Below the pieces are notes generated by a model that was given only the letters and a program-made list of their open reading frames with translations, searched no databases and had not been told where the DNA came from. A DNA stretch of 64,000 nt from Burkholderia glumae LMG 2196 = ATCC 33617 (GTDB lineage: Bacteria > Pseudomonadota > Gammaproteobacteria > Burkholderiales > Burkholderiaceae), in contig NZ_CP009435.1 of assembly GCF_000960995.1 (NCBI RefSeq), forward strand, positions 2,604,001-2,668,000, in the 5' to 3' direction. Shown here in pieces: positions 35,420 to 44,123 of the stretch (position 1 is the first letter of the stretch; each line of letters opens with the position of its first letter). The translations under genes were made by a program, and so were the position numbers.

Positions 35420-36814
35420 GTGTCCGAAGCCGTCCCCACTCCCGCGCGCAAATCCCGCAACGCGCCCGTCGCGCACGTCAGTGCGCCCATCGAGATCGAA
35501 TCGCTCGACATGGATGCACGCGGCGTCGGCCGCCTCGTGAACGAGGACGGCGAGTTCGGCAAGGTGATTTTCGTCGAGGGCGCGCTGCCGGGCGAGCGCG
35601 TCACCTATTCGAGCTATCGCCGCAAGCCCAGCTACGAGCAGGCCACGGTGGTCGATATTCTGCGCCCGAGCGTGATGCGCGCGCAGCCGAAATGCGAATT
35701 CTTCGGCACCTGCGGCGGCTGCTCGATGCAGCATCTCGACGTGCGTGCCCAAGTGGCGATCAAGCAGCGCGTGCTTGAGGACAATCTCTGGCATTTGTCG
35801 AAGCTGCGCGCGCAGACGATGTTCTCGCCGATCCACGGCCCGGCCTGGGGCTACCGCTATCGCGCGCGGCTGACCGTGCGCGACGTCGCGAAGAAGGGCG
35901 GCGTGCTGGTGGGTTTCCACGAGAAGAAGAGCAGCTACGTGGCCGACATGACGAGCTGCGAGGTGCTGCCGCCGCACGTGTCCGCCATGCTCGTGCCGCT
36001 GCGCGAACTCGTTGCGGGGCTGTCGATCCGGGATCGGATGCCGCAGATCGAGCTCGCGGTCGGGTCGAGCGTGACGGCGCTCGTGCTGCGCGTGCTCGAG
36101 CCGATCAATGCCGCCGACGAAGCGCTGCTGCGCGCCTTCGCCGATGCGCATCAGGTGCAGTTCTGGCTGCAGCCGAAGGGCCCGGACTCGGTATTCCCGT
36201 TCTACCCGCTCGACCGGTCGCTCGACTACACGCTGCCGGAATTCAATATCCGCATGCCGTTCAAGCCGACCGACTTCACTCAGGTCAATCACCAGATCAA
36301 TCGCGTGCTGGTGGGCCGCGCGCTGCGCCTGCTCGCGCCGCGGCGCGGCGACCGCGTGCTGGACCTGTTCTGCGGGATCGGCAATTTCACGCTGCCGCTT
36401 GCGCGGCTGTCGCGCGAGGTGGTCGGCATCGAGGGCAGCGAGGTGCTGACCACGCGCGCGCTCGAGAACGCGAAGGCAAACGGCGTCGATGCGCATACCT
36501 CGTTCGCCTGCCGAAACTTGTTCGAGGTCACGGCCGACGATCTGCGTGCGCTTGGCGGGTTCGATAAGTTCCTCGTCGATCCGCCGCGTGAAGGCGCGCT
36601 CGCGGTGTCGAAGGCGCTCGCGGAAATCGCGCAGAGCGGCGACGGCCCGCTGCCGCAGCGGATCGTCTACGTGTCGTGCAATCCCGCGACGCTCGCGCGT
36701 GACGCGGGCCTGCTGGTTCACGAGGCCGGCTATCGGCTGCGCGGCGCGGGCGTGGTGAACATGTTCCCGAATACGTCGCACGTCGAATCGATCGCGGTGT
36801 TCGAACGCGATTGA
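35420..36814 (+). CDS. rlmD: 23S rRNA (uracil1939-C5)-methyltransferase
   Basis: Methylates U1939 of 23S rRNA with S-adenosylmethionine. The GTG at 35420 gives 464 residues (MSEAVPTPARKSRNAPVAHV); AGGAAA 5 nt upstream supports it, and the frame upstream overlaps the divergent gene. A TRAM domain (about 22-85) is followed by the [4Fe-4S] cysteines C92, C98, C101 and C180 (CEFFGTCGGCSMQH, TSCEVL), matching the cluster of E. coli RlmD. The methyltransferase domain has VLDLFCGIGNFTLPLA, FLVDPPREGA and the nucleophile in VYVSCNPATLARD. The next features downstream are a strong bidirectional terminator and a convergent gene. Confidence 0.95.
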   Translation: MSEAVPTPARKSRNAPVAHVSAPIEIESLDMDARGVGRLVNEDGEFGKVIFVEGALPGERVTYSSYRRKPSYEQATVVDILRPSVMRAQPKCEFFGTCGGCSMQHLDVRAQVAIKQRVLEDNLWHLSKLRAQTMFSPIHGPAWGYRYRARLTVRDVAKKGGVLVGFHEKKSSYVADMTSCEVLPPHVSAMLVPLRELVAGLSIRDRMPQIELAVGSSVTALVLRVLEPINAADEALLRAFADAHQVQFWLQPKGPDSVFPFYPLDRSLDYTLPEFNIRMPFKPTDFTQVNHQINRVLVGRALRLLAPRRGDRVLDLFCGIGNFTLPLARLSREVVGIEGSEVLTTRALENAKANGVDAHTSFACRNLFEVTADDLRALGGFDKFLVDPPREGALAVSKALAEIAQSGDGPLPQRIVYVSCNPATLARDAGLLVHEAGYRLRGAGVVNMFPNTSHVESIAVFERD

Positions 36815-36856
36815 GCGGCCGGATCGCCGTCCGCGCCGCGCCGAGCGAGCGCTCAT

Positions 36857-36889
36857 AAAAAAACCGGCCCGATCATCGGGCCGGTTTTT
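36857..36889. terminator. Bidirectional intrinsic terminator
   Basis: Seven A, then ACCGGCCCGAT - C - ATCGGGCCGGT and T-rich sequence. It lies between convergent rlmD and the Bax-inhibitor-1-like gene and has T-runs for both directions. Confidence 0.93.
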
Positions 36890-36931
36890 CGTGGCGAATC
36901 CGGGGAGTGATGACCTCCCGACTCGCCTCGT

Positions 36932-37627
36932 TCAGTTACGGTTGCCGCCGAAAATGCCGAGCAGCGCGAGCAGGTTCGTGAACACGTTGTACAGGTCGAG
37001 ATAGATCGCGAGCGTGGCGGTGATGTAGTTCGTCTCGCCGCCGTTCACGACGCGCTGCACGTCGAATAGCATGTAGGCCGAGAAGATCACGATCGCCAGC
37101 ACCGACACGGTGAGCATCAGCGCCGGCAGATGCAGGAACATGTTCGCGACCATCGCCAGCAGCAGCACGATCACGCCGACGAACAGCCACTTGCCGAGCC
37201 CCGAGAAATCACGCTTGCTGACCGTGGCGATGGTGGCCATCGCCGCGAAGATCACGCCGGTGCCGCCGAACGCGAGCATGATCAGCGACGGGCCGTTCGA
37301 AAAGCCGAGAATGAAGCTCAGCAGCCGCGACAGCATCAGGCCCATGAAGAACGTGAAGCCGAGCAGCACGAACACGCCGGCGCTGCTGTTCTTGGTGCGC
37401 TCGATCGCGAACATGAAGCCGAACGCGATCGCGAAGAACGCGAGCAGGCTCATCATCGGGCTCGTCGCGGCGAACAGCGAGAAACCCGTCGCGACCCCGG
37501 CCCACGCGCCGAGCACGGTCGGAATCATCGAGAGCGCGAGCAGCCAGTAAGTGTTCCGCAGCACGCGGTTGCGGGTTTCGGCCGTCAGCGCGCCGCCGCG
37601 GCCGAAGTTGTACGGATAGTCGTTCAT
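36932..37627 (-). CDS. Bax inhibitor-1/YccA-family membrane protein
   Basis: Integral membrane protein of 231 residues with about seven hydrophobic helices, starting at the ATG at 37625-37627 behind AGGAGA. It begins MNDYPYNFGRGGALTAETRN and contains the family pieces LLALSMIPTVLGAWAG, GLMLSRLLSFILGFSNGPSL, FGGTGVIFAAMATIATVSKR and SAYMLFDVQRVVNGGETNYI. The last two aspartate-containing helices belong to the calcium-leak fold of BsYetJ. E. coli YccA is an FtsH substrate and inhibitor; whether this protein does the same is unknown, though hflK and hflC are 11 kb away. It is a single gene with its own terminator. Confidence 0.92.
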   Translation of the reverse strand: MNDYPYNFGRGGALTAETRNRVLRNTYWLLALSMIPTVLGAWAGVATGFSLFAATSPMMSLLAFFAIAFGFMFAIERTKNSSAGVFVLLGFTFFMGLMLSRLLSFILGFSNGPSLIMLAFGGTGVIFAAMATIATVSKRDFSGLGKWLFVGVIVLLLAMVANMFLHLPALMLTVSVLAIVIFSAYMLFDVQRVVNGGETNYITATLAIYLDLYNVFTNLLALLGIFGGNRN

Positions 37628-37856
37628 GGTTTCTCCTAGCATGGAACGTGACAGCGATCGGAAACCGGACGCATCGCGATGCGCTGCAGCAATCCGGACG
37701 CCGCACTACATCAGATCGGTTTGCCGCCCCAAGGTTTCAAGTGGGGCCGACAATCGTTCGCCAGCCGATGCAGGCACGACGCGCAATCATCAGCATACCC
37801 GGTTTTCACCTTTCCGAGATGTAAGGGTTCGATCGCAATGATACACGGGAACGTGC

Positions 37857-37862
37857 TACAAT
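37857..37862 (+). promoter_or_regulatory. Candidate -10 element of ndk
   Basis: TACAAT lies 46 nt before the ndk ATG in an AT-rich leader that ends with a TTGGAG ribosome site. The rest of the 281-nt gap to the divergent membrane-protein gene shows no gene. Confidence 0.5.
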
Positions 37863-37908
37863 AACGGATTCATTTGAAAACGTAACTTCTTAATTTCTTG
37901 GAGTTTTT

Positions 37909-38334
37909 ATGGCAATCGAGCGCACCCTGTCGATCATCAAGCCGGACGCAGTGGCAAAGAACGTGATCGGTCAGATCTACAGCCGTTTCGAAGGCGCTGG
38001 CCTGAAGGTCGTCGCGGCTCGTATGGCGCATCTGTCGCGCGGTGAAGCGGAGCAGTTCTACGCGGTTCACGCGGCTCGTCCGTTCTTCAAGGATCTGGTC
38101 GACTTCATGATCTCGGGCCCGGTGATGATCCAGGTTCTGGAAGGCGAAAACGCGATCCAGAAGAACCGCGACCTGATGGGCGCGACCGACCCGAAGAAGG
38201 CCGAAGCCGGCACGATTCGCGCCGACTTCGCCGACAGCATCGATGCCAATGCGGTTCACGGTTCGGACGCGCCGGAAACGGCGGCCGTCGAAATCGGCTT
38301 CTTCTTCGCAGGTCTGAACGTCTACTCGCGCTAA
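37909..38334 (+). CDS. ndk: Nucleoside diphosphate kinase
   Basis: Balances nucleoside triphosphate pools by moving the gamma phosphate of ATP through a phosphohistidine. The 141-residue protein begins MAIERTLSIIKPDAVAKNVI. The active histidine is H117 in NAVHGSDAPETA, and the dimer fold element RNDLMGATDP is present as KNRDLMGATDPKKA. Length is normal. The ribosome site TTGGAG is 5-6 nt before the ATG. It starts the long run ndk-rlmN-rodZ-ispG-hisS, an order kept in many betaproteobacteria and gammaproteobacteria. Confidence 0.98.
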   Translation: MAIERTLSIIKPDAVAKNVIGQIYSRFEGAGLKVVAARMAHLSRGEAEQFYAVHAARPFFKDLVDFMISGPVMIQVLEGENAIQKNRDLMGATDPKKAEAGTIRADFADSIDANAVHGSDAPETAAVEIGFFFAGLNVYSR

Positions 38335-38374
38335 GCGGGTAGCGGGTCCGGCGCGTGCGGCAAGGCAGGGCACC

Positions 38375-39511
38375 ATGACGAGCGATACTCCCGTCAATCT
38401 CCTCGACTTCGACGCCGAAGGTCTCGTCGCGTATTGCGGCAGCCTCGGCGAGAAGCCGTTTCGCGCCAAGCAATTGCAGCGCTGGATCCATCAATACAAT
38501 GCCGCCGATTTCGACGGCATGACCGATCTCGCGAAGTCGTTGCGGGAAAAGTTGAAAGGGCGTGCCGTGATCGGCATGCCCGAGATCGCGAGCGACCATG
38601 TCTCGTCGGACGGCACGCGCAAGTGGCTGATCGACGTGGGCAACGGCAACGCGGTCGAGACCGTCTTCATTCCGGAGGAGACGCGCGGCACGCTGTGCGT
38701 GTCCTCGCAGGCCGGATGCGCGGTCAACTGCCGGTTCTGTTCGACGGGCAAGCAGGGTTTTTCGCGCAACCTGTCCACGGCTGAAATCGTTGGGCAGTTG
38801 CGGATGGCCGAATTCGCGTTGCGCGAATCGCTCGGGCGCGCGCCCGGGCCGAACGGCAAGGCCGAGCGCGTCGTCACGAACGTCGTGATGATGGGCATGG
38901 GCGAGCCGCTTCTCAATTACAGCGCGGTGGTGCCGGCCATGCGGCTGATGCTCGACGACAACGCCTACGGGCTGTCGCGGCGCCGCGTGACGCTGTCGAC
39001 TTCCGGCGTCGTGCCGATGATGGACCGCCTCGGCGCGGAACTGCCGGTCGCGCTGGCGGTGTCGCTGCACGCACCGAACGATGCGCTGCGCGACATGCTC
39101 GTGCCACTCAACAAGAAGTACCCGCTGCGTGAGCTGATGGCGGCGTGTCAGCGCTACCTGGCCGTCGCGCCGCGGGATTTCATCACATTCGAATACTGCA
39201 TGCTCGACGGCATCAACGACACCGACGCGCATGCGCGCGAGCTGCTCGCCGTGACGCGCGACGTGCCGTGCAAGTTCAACCTGATCCCGTTCAATCCGTT
39301 CCCCGAGTCGGGGCTGCTGCGCTCGAAGAACGAGCGCATCAAGCAGTTCTCGCAGATCCTGATCGAGGCGGGCGTCGTGACGACGGTGCGCAAGACGCGC
39401 GGCGACGACATCGATGCGGCCTGCGGCCAGCTCGCCGGCGCCGTGAAGGACCGCACGCGCCTACAGCAGCGCACGGGAAGCGGGAAGGTGATCGAAGTCC
39501 GGGCCGTCTGA
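38375..39511 (+). CDS. rlmN: Dual-specificity rRNA/tRNA adenine-C2 methyltransferase
   Basis: Radical-SAM enzyme that methylates A2503 of 23S rRNA and A37 of some tRNAs. The 378-residue protein has the radical-SAM motif C-x3-C-x2-C at C115, C119 and C122 (GCAVNCRFCSTGKQGFSRNL) and the C-terminal catalytic cysteine C350 (DIDAACGQLAG). The second conserved Cys-containing region is ITFEYCMLDGIND. N-terminal KPFRAKQLQRWIHQ is the RNA-binding part. GGGCACC before the ATG is a weak ribosome site. It lies 40 nt after ndk. Loss of RlmN changes linezolid and related drug responses in other bacteria. Confidence 0.97.
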   Translation: MTSDTPVNLLDFDAEGLVAYCGSLGEKPFRAKQLQRWIHQYNAADFDGMTDLAKSLREKLKGRAVIGMPEIASDHVSSDGTRKWLIDVGNGNAVETVFIPEETRGTLCVSSQAGCAVNCRFCSTGKQGFSRNLSTAEIVGQLRMAEFALRESLGRAPGPNGKAERVVTNVVMMGMGEPLLNYSAVVPAMRLMLDDNAYGLSRRRVTLSTSGVVPMMDRLGAELPVALAVSLHAPNDALRDMLVPLNKKYPLRELMAACQRYLAVAPRDFITFEYCMLDGINDTDAHARELLAVTRDVPCKFNLIPFNPFPESGLLRSKNERIKQFSQILIEAGVVTTVRKTRGDDIDAACGQLAGAVKDRTRLQQRTGSGKVIEVRAV

Positions 39512-39593
39512 CGGGGAGGTCCGGGCGGGTAGTGGGTAGACGCGACAAGCGATCCGGGGCGGGTCGGGCCGCCCCTGTTTAACGGTTGTGCTG

Positions 39594-39619
39594 CGGCGCC
39601 GGGCCATGTTCCGGCGCCG
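39594..39619. other. Perfect 9-bp GC hairpin upstream of rodZ
   Basis: CGGCGCCGG, an 8-nt loop, then CCGGCGCCG, 36 nt before the rodZ start. No T-run follows. It could attenuate transcription from rlmN or shape the rodZ leader. Confidence 0.35.
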
Positions 39620-39655
39620 TTGCACAAGTGAAGAAGAATCGACGCGAGGATTAGG

Positions 39656-40648
39656 ATGAGCGAGCCGCAACCGCCAAGAGGCGCAGAGACGAATGCCGAG
39701 CAGAAGCCGGTATCGGCGGGGTTGGAATCGTTGGTGGCCGTGGGCGCACGCCTCGCGCAGCTTCGGGAAGCAAAGGGTTGGTCGGTGGCCGACGTGTCGT
39801 CGCGCCTGAAGGTGGCGGCGCCGAAGCTGCGCGCGCTGGAAGCCGGCGACATCAGCCAGATGCCGGGCTCGACGTTCGCGGTCGGCGTCGTGCGCAGCTA
39901 CGCGAAGATGCTCGGGGTCGATCCGGAGCCGTTCGCGCAGGCGTTGCGGCGCGAGAAGGGCGTTCCGGAAGTCGATCTGTCGATGCCGGCCTCCTCCGGC
40001 ACCGACTTGCCGCGCGGCCGCGTGTCGATCCCGCTCGGTGCGCCGACGCACCGCCGCTCGTGGTTGTGGGGCGTGTTGGCCGTGGTGGTGGTGGTGATCG
40101 CGGCGGCCATGTGGCATTCGGGCGGTGATTCGGCGAACTGGCTCGCGAAATTCAAGTCGAACGCCGGCGTGGCGGGCTCGGCTTCGCAACCGGCTTCGGG
40201 GGCCGATTCGACGGTGGCTTCCGAGAGCGCCGCAATCGCGCCCGGTGGTTCGGCCGTGGTGGGCGACGTCGCCTCCAGCCCCGCCGCGAGCCCGGCGGCC
40301 AGCGAGGCCGGCGCGGCGCCGGCCCAGGCTGCGCCGGCGAGCGACGCCGCGCCGGGCGCGGCGGCGTCGGCCGACGGCGCGAGCGTGGTCGCGGCCGCGG
40401 GGCAATCGGTGCTCGGCATCACGGTCAAGGCCGACTGCTGGGTCAGCGTGCGCGACAAGAGCGGCAAGGAACTCTTGTCGGCGCTCGTGAAAGCGGGCGA
40501 GACGCGCCAGATCGCGGGCGAGACGCCCTTGCGCGTGACGATCGGCAACCGGGCCGGCCTCGAGTCGATCACGTTCGACGGAAAAACCGTGGATCCGGCA
40601 AAATATTCGGCAGGTCGGGGTAACGTCGCGCGCTTCGCGCTGCCCTGA
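39656..40648 (+). CDS. rodZ: RodZ-like cell-shape protein
   Basis: Bitopic membrane protein that links MreB filaments to the wall-synthesis machine. The 330-residue sequence has an N-terminal helix-turn-helix of the Cro/RodZ type (about 28-95, ARLAQLREAKGWSVADVSSR, KLRALEAGDISQMPGSTFAV), a positively flanked single membrane helix (about 135-153, SWLWGVLAVVVVVIAAAMW), an Ala/Ser-rich periplasmic linker (about 160-255), and a C-terminal DUF4115 beta domain (SVLGITVKADCWVSVRDKSG). A pilF/pilW gene often found between rlmN and rodZ in related genomes is absent here. The ATG at 39656 is preceded by GAGGA. ispG follows after a weak terminator. Confidence 0.92.
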   Translation: MSEPQPPRGAETNAEQKPVSAGLESLVAVGARLAQLREAKGWSVADVSSRLKVAAPKLRALEAGDISQMPGSTFAVGVVRSYAKMLGVDPEPFAQALRREKGVPEVDLSMPASSGTDLPRGRVSIPLGAPTHRRSWLWGVLAVVVVVIAAAMWHSGGDSANWLAKFKSNAGVAGSASQPASGADSTVASESAAIAPGGSAVVGDVASSPAASPAASEAGAAPAQAAPASDAAPGAAASADGASVVAAAGQSVLGITVKADCWVSVRDKSGKELLSALVKAGETRQIAGETPLRVTIGNRAGLESITFDGKTVDPAKYSAGRGNVARFALP

Positions 40649-40652
40649 CGAC

Positions 40653-40685
40653 AAGCGCCGCGGCTGACCGGGCACGGCGCTTTTT
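40653..40685 (+). terminator. Weak intrinsic terminator after rodZ
   Basis: AAGCGCCG, a 14-nt loop, then CGGCGCTT followed by TTT. It lies directly after the rodZ stop and may reduce read-through into ispG. Confidence 0.5.
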
Positions 40686-40736
40686 CAATTCGTGCGCCGC
40701 CCGCGGGTGGCGCTTCCGGCGCAAATGGATCCAACG

Positions 40737-42041
40737 ATGCAATCCGAAGCTCAATCCCCACGCAGCAGTCAGATTTGTTCAACCGAACCGGTGTTCGGCG
40801 GCTCCCTGCCGCGCCGCCGTTCGCACGCGGTGGATGTCCGGTGGGGCGGGAATCTGGTGACGATCGGCGGCGACGCACCCGTGCGCGTGCAGTCGATGAC
40901 GAACACCGACACCGCCGATGCGATCGGGACTGCGATACAGATCAAGGATCTGGCGAACGCGGGCTCCGAATTGGTGCGTATTACGGTTAATACTCCGGAG
41001 GCAGCCGCAGCGGTTCCCGCAATCCGCGAGCAGCTCGACCGTATGGGTGTCGCGGTGCCGCTCGTCGGCGACTTCCATTACAACGGCCATCTGCTGCTGC
41101 GCGACTATCCCGGTTGCGCGGAATCGCTGTCGAAGTATCGGATCAATCCGGGCAACGTCGGCCAGGGTGCGAAGCGCGATACGCAATTCGCACAGATGAT
41201 CGAACTGGCCGCGAAGTACGACAAGCCGGTGCGGATCGGCGTGAACTGGGGCAGTCTCGACCAGGATCTGCTGGCGCGCATGATGGACGAGAATGCCGCG
41301 CGCAGCACGCCGTGGGACGCGCAGAGCGTGATGTACGAGGCACTGATCCAGTCGGCGATCGGCTCGGCCGAGCGCGCGGTGGACGTGGGCCTCGGGCGCG
41401 ATCGCATCATTCTGTCGTGCAAGGTCAGCGGCGTGCAGGATCTGATCGCCGTTTACCGGGAACTCGCGCGCCGCTGCGGGTTCGCGTTGCATCTGGGGCT
41501 GACCGAGGCGGGCATGGGCTCGAAGGGCATCGTCGCGTCGACGGCGGCGCTCGGCGTGCTGCTGCAGGAAGGCATCGGCGACACGATTCGCATCTCGCTG
41601 ACACCCGAGCCGGGTGCGCCGCGTACCGGCGAGGTCGTGGTCGGCCAGGAAATCCTGCAGACGATGGGCCTGCGCTCGTTCGCACCGATGGTGATCGCCT
41701 GCCCCGGCTGCGGCCGGACGACGAGCACGCTGTTCCAGGAGCTCGCGATGCAGATCCAGACCTATCTGCGCGAGCAGATGCCGCAATGGCGCAAGACTTA
41801 CCCGGGCGTCGAGAAGATGAACGTCGCCGTGATGGGCTGCATCGTCAACGGCCCGGGCGAGTCGAAGCACGCGAACATTGGCATCAGCCTGCCCGGCTCG
41901 GGTGAAAACCCGGCCGCGCCGGTCTTCATCGACGGCGAAAAGGTCAGGACGCTGCGCGGCGAACGCATCGCCGAGGAATTCCAGCAGATCGTGAGCGACT
42001 ACGTCGCCCGTAACTACGGTCAGGCAACGGCCGAGCAATAA
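40737..42041 (+). CDS. ispG: 4-hydroxy-3-methylbut-2-enyl diphosphate synthase (IspG)
   Basis: Iron-sulfur enzyme of the non-mevalonate isoprenoid pathway that reduces MEcPP to HMBPP. The ATG at 40737 (MQSEAQSPRSSQICSTEPVF) gives 434 residues; an ATG at 40725 and a GTG-like upstream start are less likely. The TIM-barrel part holds VRVQSMTNTDTADAIGTAIQ and VGDFHYNGHLLL. The [4Fe-4S] ligands are C322, C325 and C368 with E375 (ACPGCGRTTST, GCIVNGPGES). The protein is longer than the 372 residues of E. coli and about the size usual in betaproteobacteria. hisS starts 15 nt after its stop. Confidence 0.96.
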   Translation: MQSEAQSPRSSQICSTEPVFGGSLPRRRSHAVDVRWGGNLVTIGGDAPVRVQSMTNTDTADAIGTAIQIKDLANAGSELVRITVNTPEAAAAVPAIREQLDRMGVAVPLVGDFHYNGHLLLRDYPGCAESLSKYRINPGNVGQGAKRDTQFAQMIELAAKYDKPVRIGVNWGSLDQDLLARMMDENAARSTPWDAQSVMYEALIQSAIGSAERAVDVGLGRDRIILSCKVSGVQDLIAVYRELARRCGFALHLGLTEAGMGSKGIVASTAALGVLLQEGIGDTIRISLTPEPGAPRTGEVVVGQEILQTMGLRSFAPMVIACPGCGRTTSTLFQELAMQIQTYLREQMPQWRKTYPGVEKMNVAVMGCIVNGPGESKHANIGISLPGSGENPAAPVFIDGEKVRTLRGERIAEEFQQIVSDYVARNYGQATAEQ

Positions 42042-42056
42042 ATCAACCGAAATCCG

Positions 42057-43397
42057 ATGATCGAAACCAAGCGAAAGCTCGAAAAGCTGACAGGCGTGAA
42101 AGGCATGAACGACATCCTCCCGCAGGATGCCGCTTTGTGGGAATTCTTCGAGGCGACTGCCAAGTCACTGCTGCGCGCCTACGGCTACCAGAACATCCGC
42201 ACGCCCATCGTCGAGCATACGCAGTTGTTTACGCGCGGCATCGGTGAAGTGACCGACATCGTCGAAAAGGAGATGTACAGCTTCACCGATTCGCTGAACG
42301 GCGAGAACCTGACGATGCGCCCGGAAAACACCGCAGCCGTGGTGCGCGCCTCGATCGAGCACAACCTGTTGTACGACGGCCCGAAGCGACTCTGGTACAT
42401 CGGCCCGATGTTCCGTCACGAGCGTCCGCAGCGCGGCCGCTACCGCCAGTTTCACCAGGTCGGCGTCGAGGCGCTCGGTTTCGCCGGTCCCGACGCGGAC
42501 GCGGAAATCATCATGATGTGCCAGCGGCTGTGGGACGACCTCGGCCTCACCGGCATCAAGCTCGAGATCAACTCGCTCGGCCTGGCCGAAGAGCGCGCCG
42601 CGCACCGCGTCGAACTGATCAAGTACCTCGAGCAGTTCGCCGACCAGCTCGACGAGGACGCGAAGCGCCGTCTGTATACCAATCCGCTGCGCGTGCTCGA
42701 CACCAAGAATCCGGCCCTGCAGGAGATTGCCCAGAACGCGCCGAAGCTGATCGATTTCCTCGGCGACACGTCGCGCGCGCACTTCGAGGGCCTGCAGCGC
42801 CTGCTGAAGGCCAACAACGTGCCGTTTACGATCAATCCGCGGCTCGTGCGCGGCCTCGATTACTACAATCTGACCGTGTTCGAATGGGTGACCGACAAGC
42901 TCGGCGCGCAGGGCACCGTGGCGGCCGGCGGCCGTTACGACCCGCTGATCGAGCAGCTCGGCGGCAAGCCGACGGCGGCCTGCGGCTGGGCGATGGGCAT
43001 CGAGCGGATTCTCGAGCTGCTGAAGGAAGAGCAACTCGTGCCGGAGCAGGACGGTGTCGATGTCTACATCGTCCATCAGGGCGAGGCCGCGCGCGAGCAG
43101 GCGTTCATCATCGGCGAACGTCTGCGCGACACCGGTCTCGATGTGATCTTCCACTGCAGCGCGGATGGCGCGAGCGCGAGCTTCAAGTCGCAGATGAAGC
43201 GCGCGGACGCGAGCGGCGCCGCTTATGCCGTGATCCTCGGCGAGGACGAGGTGGCGAACGGCACGGTCGGCGTGAAGGCGCTGCGCGGTGCGGGCGCCGA
43301 CGGCGAAAAGAGCGAGCAGCAGACGGTAACGGTCGAGAACTTGACCGAATTTCTAATCAATGCGATGGTTGCATCCGCCGAAGACGGCGACGACTGA
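42057..43397 (+). CDS. hisS: Histidyl-tRNA synthetase
   Basis: Class II aminoacyl-tRNA synthetase of 446 residues. Motif 2 is in RLWYIGPMFRHERPQRGRYR, the histidine-specific signatures are LVRGLDYYNLTVFEWV and the motif-3 region is AACGWAMGIERILELL. The C-terminal anticodon-binding domain (about 325-425) begins DVYIVHQGEAAREQAF. It is a true synthetase, distinct from the paralogue HisZ at 51282-52430, which lacks the anticodon domain. It lies 15 nt after ispG, and yfgM follows after 52 nt. Confidence 0.97.
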   Translation: MIETKRKLEKLTGVKGMNDILPQDAALWEFFEATAKSLLRAYGYQNIRTPIVEHTQLFTRGIGEVTDIVEKEMYSFTDSLNGENLTMRPENTAAVVRASIEHNLLYDGPKRLWYIGPMFRHERPQRGRYRQFHQVGVEALGFAGPDADAEIIMMCQRLWDDLGLTGIKLEINSLGLAEERAAHRVELIKYLEQFADQLDEDAKRRLYTNPLRVLDTKNPALQEIAQNAPKLIDFLGDTSRAHFEGLQRLLKANNVPFTINPRLVRGLDYYNLTVFEWVTDKLGAQGTVAAGGRYDPLIEQLGGKPTAACGWAMGIERILELLKEEQLVPEQDGVDVYIVHQGEAAREQAFIIGERLRDTGLDVIFHCSADGASASFKSQMKRADASGAAYAVILGEDEVANGTVGVKALRGAGADGEKSEQQTVTVENLTEFLINAMVASAEDGDD

Positions 43398-43449
43398 TGT
43401 CGGCGCCCGGCGCTCGACAACAAGCTGGACAGTAAGGAATCGCTAGCCG

Positions 43450-44079
43450 ATGAGCTATCACGACGAACAAGAATCGATTGAAAGCGTAAAAGCATGGTGG
43501 GCCCGCTGGGGCGACCTGACGACCTGGATCCTGACCGCCGTGCTCGTCGTGGCAGCCGCCTGGAACGGCTGGAACTATTGGCAGCGCCATCAGGCGGCCC
43601 AGGCCTCTGGGTTGTACGAGGCCGTGCAGCAGGCCGTCAGCTCCGGCGACAAGGCGAAGATCGCGCGCGCCGCGTCCGACATGGAGGACAAGTACGGCCG
43701 CACCGCCTATGCGCAGATGACGGCGCTCGCGGCCGCGAAAGCGCTGTACATGGCGGGCGACACGGCCGGCGCGAAGGCGCAGCTGCAGTGGACGATCGAT
43801 CACGCGCAGGACGATGCCTACAAGCAGATCGCGAAGTTGCGCCTGGCCTCGCTGCTGCTCGAGGAGAAGGCCTACGACGCGGGCCTCGCGCTGCTGAGCG
43901 GCACGCCGGACGACGGTTTCAAGGGCCTCGTTGCCGACCGCCGCGGCGATCTGCTCGCCGCGCAGGGCAAGCGCGGCGACGCGCGCGCCGCCTACCAGCT
44001 CGCGCTCGATGCGCTGCCGAAGGAAGACGCGTCGGCGCGCCGGCTCGTGCAGTTCAAGCTCGACGCGCTCGGCAGCTGA
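43450..44079 (+). CDS. yfgM: YfgM-like ancillary SecYEG translocon subunit
   Basis: A 209-residue protein with a short cytoplasmic N-terminus (MSYHDEQESIESVKAWWARW), one membrane helix at about 24-42 (TTWILTAVLVVAAAWNGWNY) and a periplasmic domain of TPR-type helices. In E. coli YfgM joins PpiD at the SecYEG translocon and helps outer-membrane protein traffic. The neighbour bamB, 44 nt downstream, is an outer-membrane assembly factor, and the hisS-yfgM-bamB-der order is widely kept. The TPR repeats are degenerate; identification is by architecture and context. Confidence 0.9.
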   Translation: MSYHDEQESIESVKAWWARWGDLTTWILTAVLVVAAAWNGWNYWQRHQAAQASGLYEAVQQAVSSGDKAKIARAASDMEDKYGRTAYAQMTALAAAKALYMAGDTAGAKAQLQWTIDHAQDDAYKQIAKLRLASLLLEEKAYDAGLALLSGTPDDGFKGLVADRRGDLLAAQGKRGDARAAYQLALDALPKEDASARRLVQFKLDALGS

Positions 44080-44123
44080 GCCGCCGCGCTCGCGTTCCCC
44101 AACCTTATTAGCTTCGCTCACCG